Shown here in pieces: positions 1-9,116 of a stretch of 57,407 nt of DNA; position 1 is the stretch's first letter, and the number at the start of each line of letters is the position of its first letter. Both the position numbers and the translations under genes were made by a program. The notes beneath the pieces are model-generated. The model was not told where the DNA came from and searched no databases. It was given only the letters and a program-made list of their open reading frames with translations. Origin of the DNA: Candidatus Aegiribacteria sp. MLS_C (lineage in GTDB: Bacteria > Fermentibacterota > Fermentibacteria > Fermentibacterales > JCC-6); assembly GCA_002030045.1 (NCBI GenBank), contig LQBI01000006.1, positions 1 to 57,407 on the forward strand, given 5' to 3'.

Positions 1-2
1 TT

Positions 3-398
<396 letters not shown>

Positions 399-455
399 TC
401 TGCAGGTACGCATTATAGGAAAGATGCGCCTCCTGTCAAGGGTGGGGCTATCCGG

Positions 456-1919
456 TCAGTCCCTTCTCAGGGTCTCGATCACCTCCCCGGAGCTGTCGTG
501 AACGTTGACTATCAGAGGCATGGAGCCGGGCAGGGAATGGGTGGCGCAACCGAAGCAGGGATCGTACGCCCTGAAGCCCATCTCCACCAGGTTGAGGATT
601 CCCTGGCCTATGTTCCCGTCCTTTATCACCGTCTGGGCAGCCTTCTTGAGAGACATGCAGATGGCGGCATTGTTGTTGGTGGTCCCCACTATCAGGTTCA
701 CCTTCCTGACTATGCCCTTCTCATCGGTGATGTAGTGGTGGAACAGAGTTCCCCTGGGCGCTTCCACCTCTCCTACGCCCTCCGACGGTATACCGGTGGG
801 TACGGTCCTGTAGTCGTCGGAGGTTATCTCCGGGTCGGTTGCCAGCTCCAGCATGCGCTCGGCTGCGTACAGAAGTTCCACCAGCCTGGCCCAGTGTGTG
901 GCAAGGGTTGCGTTGACCGGCTTGCCTCCCAGGGTGTCGTACATCTTCTGGTACTGCTCCTGGGCCAGCGGCGTTGCCATGCCGTCGGCGGCGTTGCACC
1001 TTGAAAGCGGGGTGGCCTTGTAGACGCCGCTGTCCTTGCCGTCCACGAAACCCTTCCATCCCACCTTCTTCAGGTAGGGGAACTTCAGGTAGGACCAGGA
1101 CTCGACCCTCTCGGCGATGTGGTCCAGGTAGTCCTTCGGGTGGAACCTGGCGAACTCGTTGCCGTCCTGGTCGGTGACCCTTACGATTCCGTCGTAGAAG
1201 TTGATGTGGTTGTTCACGTCGACGGTGCCCATGTTGTAGGTGTCGTGCCTGTAGCCGTCGTGCATGATCATGTCCACGTAGGTCTTGTTGGAGAGGACGA
1301 TGTCCTCGAAGGCCTTCAGGCTGAACTTGCCGAACTCGACAGCGTCACGGGCCGTGGCCTCTATCTCCCGCCTGTCCTCCTCCTTGAGACCGGTGGAGAC
1401 TCCGCCGGGGATCGAGGATATGGGATGGATGGTCTTGCCTCCAAGGGTCTTTATGACCTGGTGGCAGCGGTGGCGGGTGTTGATGACCTGGAGGCCGACC
1501 TCCCTGCCCACCTTGCCGATGACGCCGAGGATGTTCCGGACTCTGGGGTCCGAATCAGGACCCACAATGAAGTCCGGTCCGCCAAGGATGTAGAAGTGGG
1601 TTGCGTGGTCGGTGACGTAGAAGGCGCTGTAGAGGAGTTCCCTCAGTTTCTTGGCGGTGGGCGGCGGATCCACTCCGTAGACAGCGTCGGCGGCCTTCGC
1701 CGAAGCCAAGTGATGCGCTTCGGGGCAGACACCGCATATCCTGGTGGTGATACGGGCCAGCTCCTCCACCGGGTGTCCCTCGCAGAAGGTCTCGAAGCCG
1801 CGGAGCTCGGGTACCTGGAAGTATACGTTGTCCACGTTTCCCGTGTCGTCGAGGAAAATCTCGATCTTCCCGTGACCCTCCAGCCTGGTGACCGGATCTA
1901 TGCTAATCTTTGTAGTCAT
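456..1919 (-). CDS. mvhA: F420-non-reducing-type NiFe hydrogenase large subunit (MvhA-like, group 3c)
   Basis: 487 residues, cytoplasmic catalytic subunit for reversible H2 cleavage. The NiFe centre is bound by the N-terminal motif RICGVC (about residues 60-65) and the C-terminal DPCFGCATH. After that His come 26 more residues, the tail that a maturation endopeptidase removes; such a protease is encoded at 9113-9637, the first gene of the operon. The start overlaps the end of the small-subunit gene by 17 bases. No signal peptide or twin-arginine motif, so the enzyme is soluble. Its neighbours mvhG, mvhD and hdrABC define the electron-bifurcating hydrogenase/heterodisulfide-reductase type. It is the last gene of the operon. 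Confidence 0.93.
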   Translation of the reverse strand: MTTKISIDPVTRLEGHGKIEIFLDDTGNVDNVYFQVPELRGFETFCEGHPVEELARITTRICGVCPEAHHLASAKAADAVYGVDPPPTAKKLRELLYSAFYVTDHATHFYILGGPDFIVGPDSDPRVRNILGVIGKVGREVGLQVINTRHRCHQVIKTLGGKTIHPISSIPGGVSTGLKEEDRREIEATARDAVEFGKFSLKAFEDIVLSNKTYVDMIMHDGYRHDTYNMGTVDVNNHINFYDGIVRVTDQDGNEFARFHPKDYLDHIAERVESWSYLKFPYLKKVGWKGFVDGKDSGVYKATPLSRCNAADGMATPLAQEQYQKMYDTLGGKPVNATLATHWARLVELLYAAERMLELATDPEITSDDYRTVPTGIPSEGVGEVEAPRGTLFHHYITDEKGIVRKVNLIVGTTNNNAAICMSLKKAAQTVIKDGNIGQGILNLVEMGFRAYDPCFGCATHSLPGSMPLIVNVHDSSGEVIETLRRD

Positions 1920-2874
1920 CTGTGGTCTTCCTCCGGAGTATCGAATGGGGCAGGCTGAACCTGTAGAAGAGCCCCACGGGACAGGGTATCTGGGCCATGA
2001 TCCTCTCGACCTCCTCCGGGTCCTGCGAGTCGATGACCGAGCCCAGGGCGCTGACTATCTTGGCGCCCTGGTCCAGCACCCCGGGTGGCGGACCGTAGCA
2101 GCCCCTGCACGGCATGCCCACGGAGGGGCACAGTGCCCCGCAGCCGGTCCTGGTGCCTATTCCGGCGCAGTAGATCCCCTGTTCGAGCAGGCACCGGCCG
2201 GGTTCCGGCACGATCTCGTGGGGCCTGACGAACCCGGAGATCCTGGTCTCCTTCTTCTCCAGGGGACAGTCGTCGCAGACGATCTTCGTGCCCGCTCCCA
2301 CTACACTGCCCTTTTCCGGGAGGTTCCCCTCCAGGACCGCCTCCAGGACCGCCCAGGTCTGATCGGCCACCGGAGGACAGCCCGGGACGTAATAGTCGAC
2401 CTCTACGACCTGGTCCAGCGTGAGGACCGTGTCGTAGAGTTCCGGCAGCTCCAGCTCGCCCTCGGGGACTACGGTCCTGGTACGGGGCATCGTCCCGTCC
2501 GGGTTGTCCAGGGAGGGTATCTCGATGTAGTTCCGGTGGAGTATCTCCCGCCTCGTCTTGAGGTTGGCAAGGCCAGGTATGCACCCCTCGTGGGCGCATG
2601 AACCGTAGGCCACGAGGATCTTCGACTTCCGACGGAGAAGCTTCGCCATCTCCTCGTTCTCCGAGTTGCGGATGGCGCCGTTGAAGAGGCAGAGGTCGAT
2701 CTCACCGTCCCGCATGGCCCGAACTTCGTCGTACTTGACGTCGATTGCGCAGGGCCAGAATACTATCTCCACAGCTTCGGAGAGTGGCAGAATCCTTTCG
2801 CCTATGTCCAGTACCGCGATCTCGCACCCTCCGCAGCTGGCGGCCCAGTAGAAGGCTACCTTGGGCTTGCTCAT
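1903..2874 (-). CDS. mvhG: NiFe hydrogenase small subunit (MvhG-like)
   Basis: 323 residues. The N-terminus (VAFYWAASCGGCEIAVLD) carries the CxxC of the proximal [4Fe-4S] cluster, and further cysteines appear at YGSCAHEGC, VPGCPP and in the C-terminal half (CPLEKKE, RCLLEQGIYCAG, GCGALCPS, MPCRGC). These pass electrons from the NiFe site towards MvhD. No Tat signal, consistent with a cytoplasmic group 3 enzyme. It lies 16 bases downstream of the flavoprotein gene and overlaps mvhA, so translation of the two hydrogenase subunits is probably coupled. Confidence 0.92.
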   Translation of the reverse strand: MSKPKVAFYWAASCGGCEIAVLDIGERILPLSEAVEIVFWPCAIDVKYDEVRAMRDGEIDLCLFNGAIRNSENEEMAKLLRRKSKILVAYGSCAHEGCIPGLANLKTRREILHRNYIEIPSLDNPDGTMPRTRTVVPEGELELPELYDTVLTLDQVVEVDYYVPGCPPVADQTWAVLEAVLEGNLPEKGSVVGAGTKIVCDDCPLEKKETRISGFVRPHEIVPEPGRCLLEQGIYCAGIGTRTGCGALCPSVGMPCRGCYGPPPGVLDQGAKIVSALGSVIDSQDPEEVERIMAQIPCPVGLFYRFSLPHSILRRKTTDDYKD

Positions 2875-2890
2875 GGAGCCTCCTCTCCCG

Positions 2891-4573
2891 TTACCCGGAA
2901 AGCGTCCCGAAGTAGTCCCTGGTAAGCTGTCTCTCCCGAACCTCCGGATTGCTGTAATCGGGAAGTATCATGGGGGCTATCCTCTGCCCCTCTATGCCGG
3001 CCTCCTCCACCTCGCGGTTGTAGCGCCTGACGTGTTCCAGGCTTGGTTTGCCGGTCTCGCCGACTGTCCTGGAGTACTCCGCGGCAGCGGTCCCGGCGAT
3101 ACGGCCGAAGACGATAACGTCCAGGAGCGAGTTGCCCATGAGCCTGTTCTCGCCGTGAACACCTCCAGCGACTTCACCCGCTGCGTAAAGGCCGGGGATG
3201 CGTGTTTCACAGCTAGCGTTTATCTTCAGGCCGCCGTTCTGGTAGTGCAGGGTCGGGTGTATCAGCATCGGTTCCCTGGATATGTCGATGCCGAAGCGCC
3301 TGAAGAGGATGTGCTTGCCGGGGAATTCCTTCCTGACGGTACCTTCTCCCCTGAGGAGGTCAATCATCGGGGAGTCGAGCCACACTCCGAACTTGCCGGT
3401 TGGCGTCGGAACTCCGTTGCCCCTGCCCTTCGGGCTGCACTCCCTGATTATGCATGCTGCCTCCACGTCCCTGGGTTCCCTCTCGTAGACGAACTGCTCG
3501 CCGTGGACGTTGAGGACGTTGGCTCCAGCTCCGCGGAACTTCTCGGTTATGAGGATCCCCTCCGCCTGCTCGGGGAAAACCACTCCGGTGGGGTGGTACT
3601 GCACCGTGTGCAGGAACGAGATCGGGACTCCGGCCCTGTAGGCCATGACTATGCCGTCGGCGGTGGCCCCGTAGTGGTTGGTGGTCATAAAGCCCTGTAT
3701 GTGGAGCCTTCCGCTTCCGCCGGTGGCGATTACCACGGCCTTGGCGCTCACGTAGTGGTACTCGGCTGTCTCCAGGTTGTAGAGCACCGCGCCGATGCAG
3801 CGGCCCTGGTCGTCCAGGACCAGGTCAACGGCGGGGCAGAACTCAACCACGTCTATCATGTCCTTGTGGTTCCTGGCCTCGTCCCGGATGGTCTTCATTA
3901 TCTCGGCGCCGGTGATGTCGGCGGCGTAGTGCATCCTCTTACGGCAGGTGCCGCCTCCGTGCATGGTCCTCATGGTGCCGTCCTCGAACTTGGAGAACGA
4001 GGTGCCGAGACCCTCCAGCCATCTTATGGCGTCGGGAGCGTTGGTCACCATGGTGTAGACGAGTTCGGGATCGTTCACGAAGTGGCCGCCGCCCAGGATG
4101 TCCAGGTAGTGCCAGTAGGGCGAGTCCTTCCCCACCTTGTCCGCCGCCTGTATGCCGCCCTCTGCCATCATGGTGTTGGCGTCCCCGTGGCGGAGCTTGG
4201 TGGCTATCAGGACCCTGGCGCCGTTCTCGGCCGCCAGTATTGCTGCCGCGGTACCGGCGCCGCCGGCCCCGATGACCAGCACGTCGGTCTCGTAGTCCGG
4301 ATTCGAAAGGTCCACCGAATCCGGGTCCATCCTGCTCTTCGCCTCAAGCAGGTCCACGATCTCGTTGCTTATGCTGTAGCCCCTGCTGGGCCCGACCCTT
4401 ATCTCCCGGCGGGTGCCCTGTATGAAGTCCGGGTGGAAAGCCTTGAGGACGGGGTCCCGCTCCTCCAGCTTAAGGGCAGGGAATTCCTCCCCCTTCTTCT
4501 TCCGTTCCACCCTGGCGGGGCGTGTGGCCTCCACCTTCTCAATGAGTTTCTTCAGCGACTCAGGATAAGCCAT
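2891..4573 (-). CDS. Fumarate reductase/succinate dehydrogenase-type flavoprotein subunit, embedded in the mvh-hdr operon
   Basis: 560 residues. After a ~95-residue N-terminal extension comes the FAD dinucleotide motif VLVIGAGGAGTAAAI. Family active-site blocks are present: HPTG, TEKFRG, HYQNGG and HGENRLMGNSLLD, so substrate-binding His and Arg residues seem retained. The residue that in SdhA/FrdA carries covalent FAD is Asn here (ANTMMAEGG instead of SHTVAAQGG), so FAD is probably bound non-covalently, as in soluble fumarate reductases and L-aspartate oxidase. Paired with the Fe-S subunit upstream. No haem or membrane-anchor subunit is nearby, so the pair is likely a soluble fumarate (or similar) reductase fed by Mvh/Hdr, comparable to methanogen thiol:fumarate reductase. 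The substrate is inferred. Confidence 0.8.
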   Translation of the reverse strand: MAYPESLKKLIEKVEATRPARVERKKKGEEFPALKLEERDPVLKAFHPDFIQGTRREIRVGPSRGYSISNEIVDLLEAKSRMDPDSVDLSNPDYETDVLVIGAGGAGTAAAILAAENGARVLIATKLRHGDANTMMAEGGIQAADKVGKDSPYWHYLDILGGGHFVNDPELVYTMVTNAPDAIRWLEGLGTSFSKFEDGTMRTMHGGGTCRKRMHYAADITGAEIMKTIRDEARNHKDMIDVVEFCPAVDLVLDDQGRCIGAVLYNLETAEYHYVSAKAVVIATGGSGRLHIQGFMTTNHYGATADGIVMAYRAGVPISFLHTVQYHPTGVVFPEQAEGILITEKFRGAGANVLNVHGEQFVYEREPRDVEAACIIRECSPKGRGNGVPTPTGKFGVWLDSPMIDLLRGEGTVRKEFPGKHILFRRFGIDISREPMLIHPTLHYQNGGLKINASCETRIPGLYAAGEVAGGVHGENRLMGNSLLDVIVFGRIAGTAAAEYSRTVGETGKPSLEHVRRYNREVEEAGIEGQRIAPMILPDYSNPEVRERQLTRDYFGTLSG

Positions 4574-4603
4574 TGCCCACCTCCAGTCCGGATGTCTTTC
4601 CCA

Positions 4604-5347
4604 TCAGACGTACCTCGCATCCTGAGGAGTCCAGTCATCCTCCGCCATCTGCGGCTCCGTCTCCCTGGAGCTGTACATCTTCTTCAGCTCCTCGGTGGAC
4701 TTCCCCATGAGGTCCCTCAGAGGTTCCTCGAAGAGACCTTCCCTGACCTGTTCCACCCTCTTCCTCAGGTGTTCCGCCCGGGGGACCCTGTACCTTGCGT
4801 TGAGCCTCCTGGCCAGTATCGCTACGTTGAACTGGACCTCCTCGGCGGGGCAGCGCGATGCGCACAGCCCGCACATGATGCAGTCGAAGGAGGTCTCCGC
4901 CACCCCCTTCACGTCTCCCCTTATGGCCTGCGCCATGTAGTGCATCACGTCGATGTCCATGGGGCATCCCATGGTGCATGCGTTGCATCCTATGCACTTG
5001 AATATCTCCGGGTAGAGTTCGGCCAGCTCTCCTCCGGTACCCCTCATCTCCTCGATGTTGAAGACGGCCCTGTTGCTGGGATAGTACGGGAGTATCATGA
5101 GGTGCATCCCGGGCTGGACCACGGTCTGGCATGCCAGTCCCACCTGGAGCTTGTAGCTGTCGGGGGTCCTGTACACCGTTCCGCATGCACCGCACACTCC
5201 ACCCCTGCAGCCGCAGCCCCTTATGTGCTGGTACCCGGCGTACTCCAGGGCTTTCTGTATCGTAAGGCTCGCCGGGACCTCGTACCGCTTCCCCATGAAG
5301 AAGATGGGGACCATTTCGTCCATCGGCTTCTCGGACGGTTTCGTCAT
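4604..5347 (-). CDS. Fumarate reductase-type iron-sulfur subunit (2Fe-2S plus two 4Fe-4S motifs)
   Basis: 247 residues, starting at the ATG that overlaps the mvhD stop (ATGA). The N-terminal ferredoxin-like domain has GCGCRGGVCGACG with a later Cys (LACQT), the plant-type [2Fe-2S] pattern. The C-terminal half has CIGCNACTMGCP and CIMCGLCASRCP, two four-cysteine clusters. Unlike methanogen TfrB it has no CCG (HdrB-like) domain; in this operon that domain is a separate HdrB. It probably wires HdrA or MvhD to the flavoprotein encoded next. A longer in-frame reading upstream to 5950 exists but lies inside mvhD and hdrA and is rejected. Confidence 0.82.
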   Translation of the reverse strand: MTKPSEKPMDEMVPIFFMGKRYEVPASLTIQKALEYAGYQHIRGCGCRGGVCGACGTVYRTPDSYKLQVGLACQTVVQPGMHLMILPYYPSNRAVFNIEEMRGTGGELAELYPEIFKCIGCNACTMGCPMDIDVMHYMAQAIRGDVKGVAETSFDCIMCGLCASRCPAEEVQFNVAILARRLNARYRVPRAEHLRKRVEQVREGLFEEPLRDLMGKSTEELKKMYSSRETEPQMAEDDWTPQDARYV

Positions 5348-5766
5348 TCTGCCATCTCCCTTGCCGCTAGTTTGATCGGTCCCAAGGAACGCAGTTCCTC
5401 GGTGAACTCGTTCATGACCCGGGCGAATTTGGTCCCCTCCGCCGCGGATATCCATTCCAGTCTGAGTCTCTCCCTGTCTATGCCGAAATCGTCCAGCAGC
5501 CTGTGGAGCAGTGCGACCCTTGCATGGGTCCTGTAGTTGCCGTCCTGGTAGTGGCAGTCTCCGGGATGGCATCCTCCGATGAGGACACCGTCCGCGCCCT
5601 CCCTGAAGGCCCAGAGGACATGTTCGGGATCCACCCTGCTTGAGCACATGAACCTTATGTTGACACCGCTGGGCGTGTACTGCAGCCGGGAGGTGCCGGC
5701 CAGGTCGGCTCCCGCGCTGGTGCACCAGGTGCACAGAAAACAGACTATCCTGGGTTCGTGCATCAC
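5344..5766 (-). CDS. mvhD: MvhD: [2Fe-2S] linker between hydrogenase and heterodisulfide reductase
   Basis: 140 residues, the usual size for the delta subunit. Conserved cysteines are in CFLCTWCTSAGADLAG, FMCSSRVDP and GGCHPGDCHY, the MvhD/FrhD pattern. It passes electrons from MvhG to HdrA. The start overlaps the hdrA stop (ATGA) and its stop overlaps the next start, so it sits in the tight core of the operon. It is split from mvhG/mvhA by the two fumarate-reductase-like genes, an unusual order. Confidence 0.9.
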   Translation of the reverse strand: MMHEPRIVCFLCTWCTSAGADLAGTSRLQYTPSGVNIRFMCSSRVDPEHVLWAFREGADGVLIGGCHPGDCHYQDGNYRTHARVALLHRLLDDFGIDRERLRLEWISAAEGTKFARVMNEFTEELRSLGPIKLAAREMAE

Positions 5767-7718
5767 TCACCTCCCAGACTCGCCGTGACCATCCTCCTGA
5801 TCTGTGAATCTGAGAGGTTGCGCTGCTGCGTGGCTCCGCAGGCACATGCGGCCACGCAGGAGCCGCAGCCCTCGCAGAGGGCCTCGTTGACCGTGGCAAT
5901 GCCCCGCTCCTCGTCGAACTCACGGGCGTCGTACGGGCAGACTGATACACAGATCCTGCAGCCTCCGCAGAGTTCCTCGTCGACCCATGCTATGGCTGGG
6001 TCCTGCTCGAGGTGGTCCCTGGAGAACAGGGATATCACCTTGCAGGCGGCACCGCTGGCCTGAGCGACGGTCTCCGGGATGTCCTTGGGACCCTGGGCGG
6101 CGCCGGCGATGAAGAAGCCGCTGTTTATGCTCTCCACCGGTCTGAGCTTGGGATGGGCCTCGGAAAGGAAGCCGTTGGGACCCGTCTGTATCCTGAGCTT
6201 CTTGACCAGCTCCCCGGTACTGTCCCTTGATACCACGGCCGTTGCAAGTACCACCAGGTCCGCCTCTATCTCCACGTTCCTGCCGGAAAGGGTGTCCGTA
6301 CCCCATACGACAGTCTTGTCGCCGTCCTGGAAGATCTTGGCGACCTTGCCCCTGAGGTAGATTATTCCCTCTTCCTGCTCAGCCCTGTGGTAGAATTCCT
6401 CGTAACCCTTACCACCGGTCCTTATGTCTATGTAGAAGATGTAGGGCTGCCCGTCGTGGACACGGTGCTTGTACAGCAGGGCGTGTTTCGTGGTGTACAT
6501 GCAGCATATCTTCGAGCAGTACGGCTTGTAACGCTCAGGATCTCGGGAACCCGCGCACTGTACGAACACAACTTCCTTCGGTACCTTGCCGTCGGAGGGT
6601 CTTCTCACCTCGCCGCCTGTGGGTCCCGAGGCGGAGAGGAGGCGCTCGAAGGCCAGGCCGTCGATCACGTCCGGGACTTCGCCACTGCCGTACTCCTTAA
6701 GTTCCGTCACAGGCAGTGTATCGTATCCGGGTGCTGCAACGATCGCCCCGACCTCTTCCTCTATGATCTCGTCCTCCTGCTCGAACCTTATCGCTCCTAT
6801 CTCACAGACCTTCTCGCAGAGCCTGCACTTCCCCGTGCGGAAGTAGATGCAGCTGTCCCTGTCGATCACCGGCTTGTTGGGCACCGCCTGGGGGAAGGGT
6901 ACGTAGATTGCCCCGTGAGTAGAAAGCCCCCTGTCGAATTCCGATGGAACCTTTGCCGGGCACTTCTCCATGCACAGTCCGCACCCGGTGCATACTGACC
7001 AGTCGACGAAGGGCGCCTTCCTGCGGATGCGCACATTGAAGTTGCCGACGTAGCCGGATACCTCCTCAACTTCGGAATAGGTCATAAGACGAATGTTCCT
7101 GTGCTTCCCCGCCGCCACCATCTTAGGCGTAAGGATGCACTGGGAACAGTCCAGGGTCGGGAAGGTCTCCGAGAGCTGCGCCATGTGGCCGCCTATGGAT
7201 GAATCCTTCTCCACCAGGATCACCTCGTGGCCGGAATCGGCAATGTCCAGCGCAGCCTGTATGCCCGCTATACCGCCTCCGATCACCAGCGCTCTTTTGG
7301 TTATCCGTACGGGTATGGGTGAAAGTGATTCGTTCAGCAGGGTCTTCTCAACCATGGTGCTGACTATGCGGATAGCCTTGTCTGTCGCCTTCTTCCTGTC
7401 GGTGTGGACCCAGCTGCACTGCTCCCGAATGTTGGCTATCTCAACCTGCCAGGGATTCAGCCCCACCTCCTGAGCCGCCGCTCTGAAGGTGGACTCGTGA
7501 AGGCTGGGTGAGCAGGCGGCAATGATGACCCCGTCCAGCTTCTCCTGACTTATCGTCTCCCTGACCAGTGCCTGGCCGGGATCGGAACACATGTAGATGT
7601 AGTCCCGGGCGAAGACCACTCCCGGCATACGGGAGGCTTCCTCGGCCACACGTTTAACGTCTACCGTATCCGCGATGTTGATCCCGCAGTGGCAGACGAA
7701 GACTCCGATCCTCTTCAT
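5763..7718 (-). CDS. hdrA: HdrA: FAD-containing, electron-bifurcating subunit of heterodisulfide reductase
   Basis: 651 residues, full length for HdrA. Order: N-terminal domain with CHCG and MCS cysteines; FAD-binding motif ALVIGGGIAGIQAALD near residue 145; LDCSQCI; a [4Fe-4S] motif CTGCGLCMEKCP; a CRLCEKVC motif; and two C-terminal clusters, CGGCRICVSVCP and CEGCGSCVAACACG. The FAD is where HdrA splits the hydride pair between a high-potential acceptor (through HdrBC) and ferredoxin. ATGA overlaps tie it to hdrB and mvhD. Confidence 0.93.
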   Translation of the reverse strand: MKRIGVFVCHCGINIADTVDVKRVAEEASRMPGVVFARDYIYMCSDPGQALVRETISQEKLDGVIIAACSPSLHESTFRAAAQEVGLNPWQVEIANIREQCSWVHTDRKKATDKAIRIVSTMVEKTLLNESLSPIPVRITKRALVIGGGIAGIQAALDIADSGHEVILVEKDSSIGGHMAQLSETFPTLDCSQCILTPKMVAAGKHRNIRLMTYSEVEEVSGYVGNFNVRIRRKAPFVDWSVCTGCGLCMEKCPAKVPSEFDRGLSTHGAIYVPFPQAVPNKPVIDRDSCIYFRTGKCRLCEKVCEIGAIRFEQEDEIIEEEVGAIVAAPGYDTLPVTELKEYGSGEVPDVIDGLAFERLLSASGPTGGEVRRPSDGKVPKEVVFVQCAGSRDPERYKPYCSKICCMYTTKHALLYKHRVHDGQPYIFYIDIRTGGKGYEEFYHRAEQEEGIIYLRGKVAKIFQDGDKTVVWGTDTLSGRNVEIEADLVVLATAVVSRDSTGELVKKLRIQTGPNGFLSEAHPKLRPVESINSGFFIAGAAQGPKDIPETVAQASGAACKVISLFSRDHLEQDPAIAWVDEELCGGCRICVSVCPYDAREFDEERGIATVNEALCEGCGSCVAACACGATQQRNLSDSQIRRMVTASLGGE

Positions 7719-8659
7719 TCCGTGTCCACCCTTCCCGACCCGTCCCGAATCATTTCTAGGACCGGGGTGACATCCACGTAGTGCTTCTCGAAGCCCTGGT
7801 CCTCGACACCTACTCCCAGGGCCAGGGAAAGCAGTTGTGAAAAGTAGAACACCGGTATGGGGCGGAAGTCCGGATACGCTTCCGATATGGCCTTCTGCCT
7901 CGTATCCAGGTTATGGAAGCAGAGAGGACAGCTCATGACCATGGCCTGTGCACCGTGCTGCTGGGCGGATGTCAGTATCCTGTAGCATAGCCTGGTCGAG
8001 GTGTCCGGGCTCGAGACCGAGAGATAGGAACCGCAGCACTCCGTCCTGTACGGATACCTGACCACCTCCGCTCCCAGGGCTTCAACGAAACCCTCGATTA
8101 TGGAGGGGTTCTCGGGGTTGTCAAGCTGTATCTCCTTATGCGGACGAAGCATCACGCACCCGTAATAGGGAGCGATCCTGACACCCTTGAAAGACCTGAC
8201 GACCCCCTTCGCTATACCGTCGTAGCCGACGACGTCCCTGAGGTACTCCATGAGATGCAGTACGCGGACCTCCCCCAGGTAGTCGTTCCAGGGGGAGTCA
8301 TCCTTCTCTATGTAGTCCCTCTGCGGTGCCTCCTCGGCAAGGTAGGAGTTGACCCTCCTCCTTGCGACCTCGTCGTTCCTTATCCTGTAGTTCACCCTCT
8401 TCAGGGTATTGTAGCAGAAGTCGCATATGGTCACCAGCGTGTCCCTGCCGGAATCCCTGACGCTTTTCAGTATCCTGGAGGAGGCTATCAGGTTCATCAC
8501 CCTCTCCTCCGAGACCGGAGGGACTGCGCCGCAGCAGGTCCAGGTTTCAAGCTCGTCCAGCTCGAACCCGAGCCTGACCGCCGCATCACGGGCCGACCTG
8601 TCAAGGTGGGAGGACCTGTCCTTCAGGGCGCATCCCGGATAGTAAGCGACCTTGGCCAT
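7715..8659 (-). CDS. hdrB: HdrB: CCG-domain catalytic subunit of heterodisulfide reductase
   Basis: 314 residues with two cysteine-rich CCG domains: TCCGAVPP with ICDFCYN, and ECCGSYLS with SCPLCFHN. In methanogens these bind the noncubane [4Fe-4S] clusters that reduce CoM-S-S-CoB. A bacterium has no known CoM/CoB heterodisulfide, so the real acceptor is unknown; the fumarate-reductase-like pair in the operon is the obvious suspect. Stop overlaps the hdrA start; 13 bases separate it from hdrC. Confidence 0.9.
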   Translation of the reverse strand: MAKVAYYPGCALKDRSSHLDRSARDAAVRLGFELDELETWTCCGAVPPVSEERVMNLIASSRILKSVRDSGRDTLVTICDFCYNTLKRVNYRIRNDEVARRRVNSYLAEEAPQRDYIEKDDSPWNDYLGEVRVLHLMEYLRDVVGYDGIAKGVVRSFKGVRIAPYYGCVMLRPHKEIQLDNPENPSIIEGFVEALGAEVVRYPYRTECCGSYLSVSSPDTSTRLCYRILTSAQQHGAQAMVMSCPLCFHNLDTRQKAISEAYPDFRPIPVFYFSQLLSLALGVGVEDQGFEKHYVDVTPVLEMIRDGSGRVDTE

Positions 8660-8672
8660 GTTGCCTCCAGTT

Positions 8673-9116
8673 CTAGGTTGACAGCTTCCTGTAGACCCCC
8701 ACCAGGCCCGGCTGCGGCACCGTGGCCGCCTGCTCGGGGTCTATCTGGTCGGGACCGAAGTGGTCCACTCCCTCTTCCATGGCGATCTGCCTGAGGGTGT
8801 CCATGACCCCCTGGATATCGATGCCCCTTGGACACCTGACGGTGCACTGGAAGCAGCTGGCGCATATCCAGATGGTTGCGGAATGGATCAGCTCGTCCTT
8901 CAGGCCGAGCTGGGCCAGCCTCATCACCCTGTTGGGCAGGATGTCCATCTCCTGGGCCAGAGGGCATCCTGAAGAACAGTTGCCGCACTGGTAGCATGAA
9001 TCGAGGTTCTCGCCGCTGAGTTCGTTCACGCGTTTCTTGAATCCGGCGCTGACCGTATTCCGGTTCAGCCGGACCGGAGGGCTCTTTGGAGGAGCCAGAC
9101 CCGGTTTATCGCTCAT
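8673..9116 (-). CDS. hdrC: HdrC: two-cluster ferredoxin-like subunit of heterodisulfide reductase
   Basis: 147 residues. Two [4Fe-4S] motifs, CYQCGNCSSGCPL (about residues 41-53) and CASCFQCTVRCPRGI (about 86-100), the HdrC layout. It relays electrons from HdrA to HdrB. The start overlaps the protease stop by four bases (ATGA). Confidence 0.9.
   Translation of the reverse strand: MSDKPGLAPPKSPPVRLNRNTVSAGFKKRVNELSGENLDSCYQCGNCSSGCPLAQEMDILPNRVMRLAQLGLKDELIHSATIWICASCFQCTVRCPRGIDIQGVMDTLRQIAMEEGVDHFGPDQIDPEQAATVPQPGLVGVYRKLST

Noticed and set aside
2861-5536. An 891-codon open frame on the plus strand opposite the flavoprotein and Fe-S genes
   Set aside because: It mirrors genes with clear motifs on the minus strand; long antisense frames are expected in GC-rich DNA, and its translation has no recognisable domain.
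4604-5950. A 448-codon version of the Fe-S subunit
   Set aside because: The extra N-terminal 200 residues lie inside mvhD and hdrA in another frame and carry no domain; the ATG at 5347 overlaps the mvhD stop and starts right at the ferredoxin domain.
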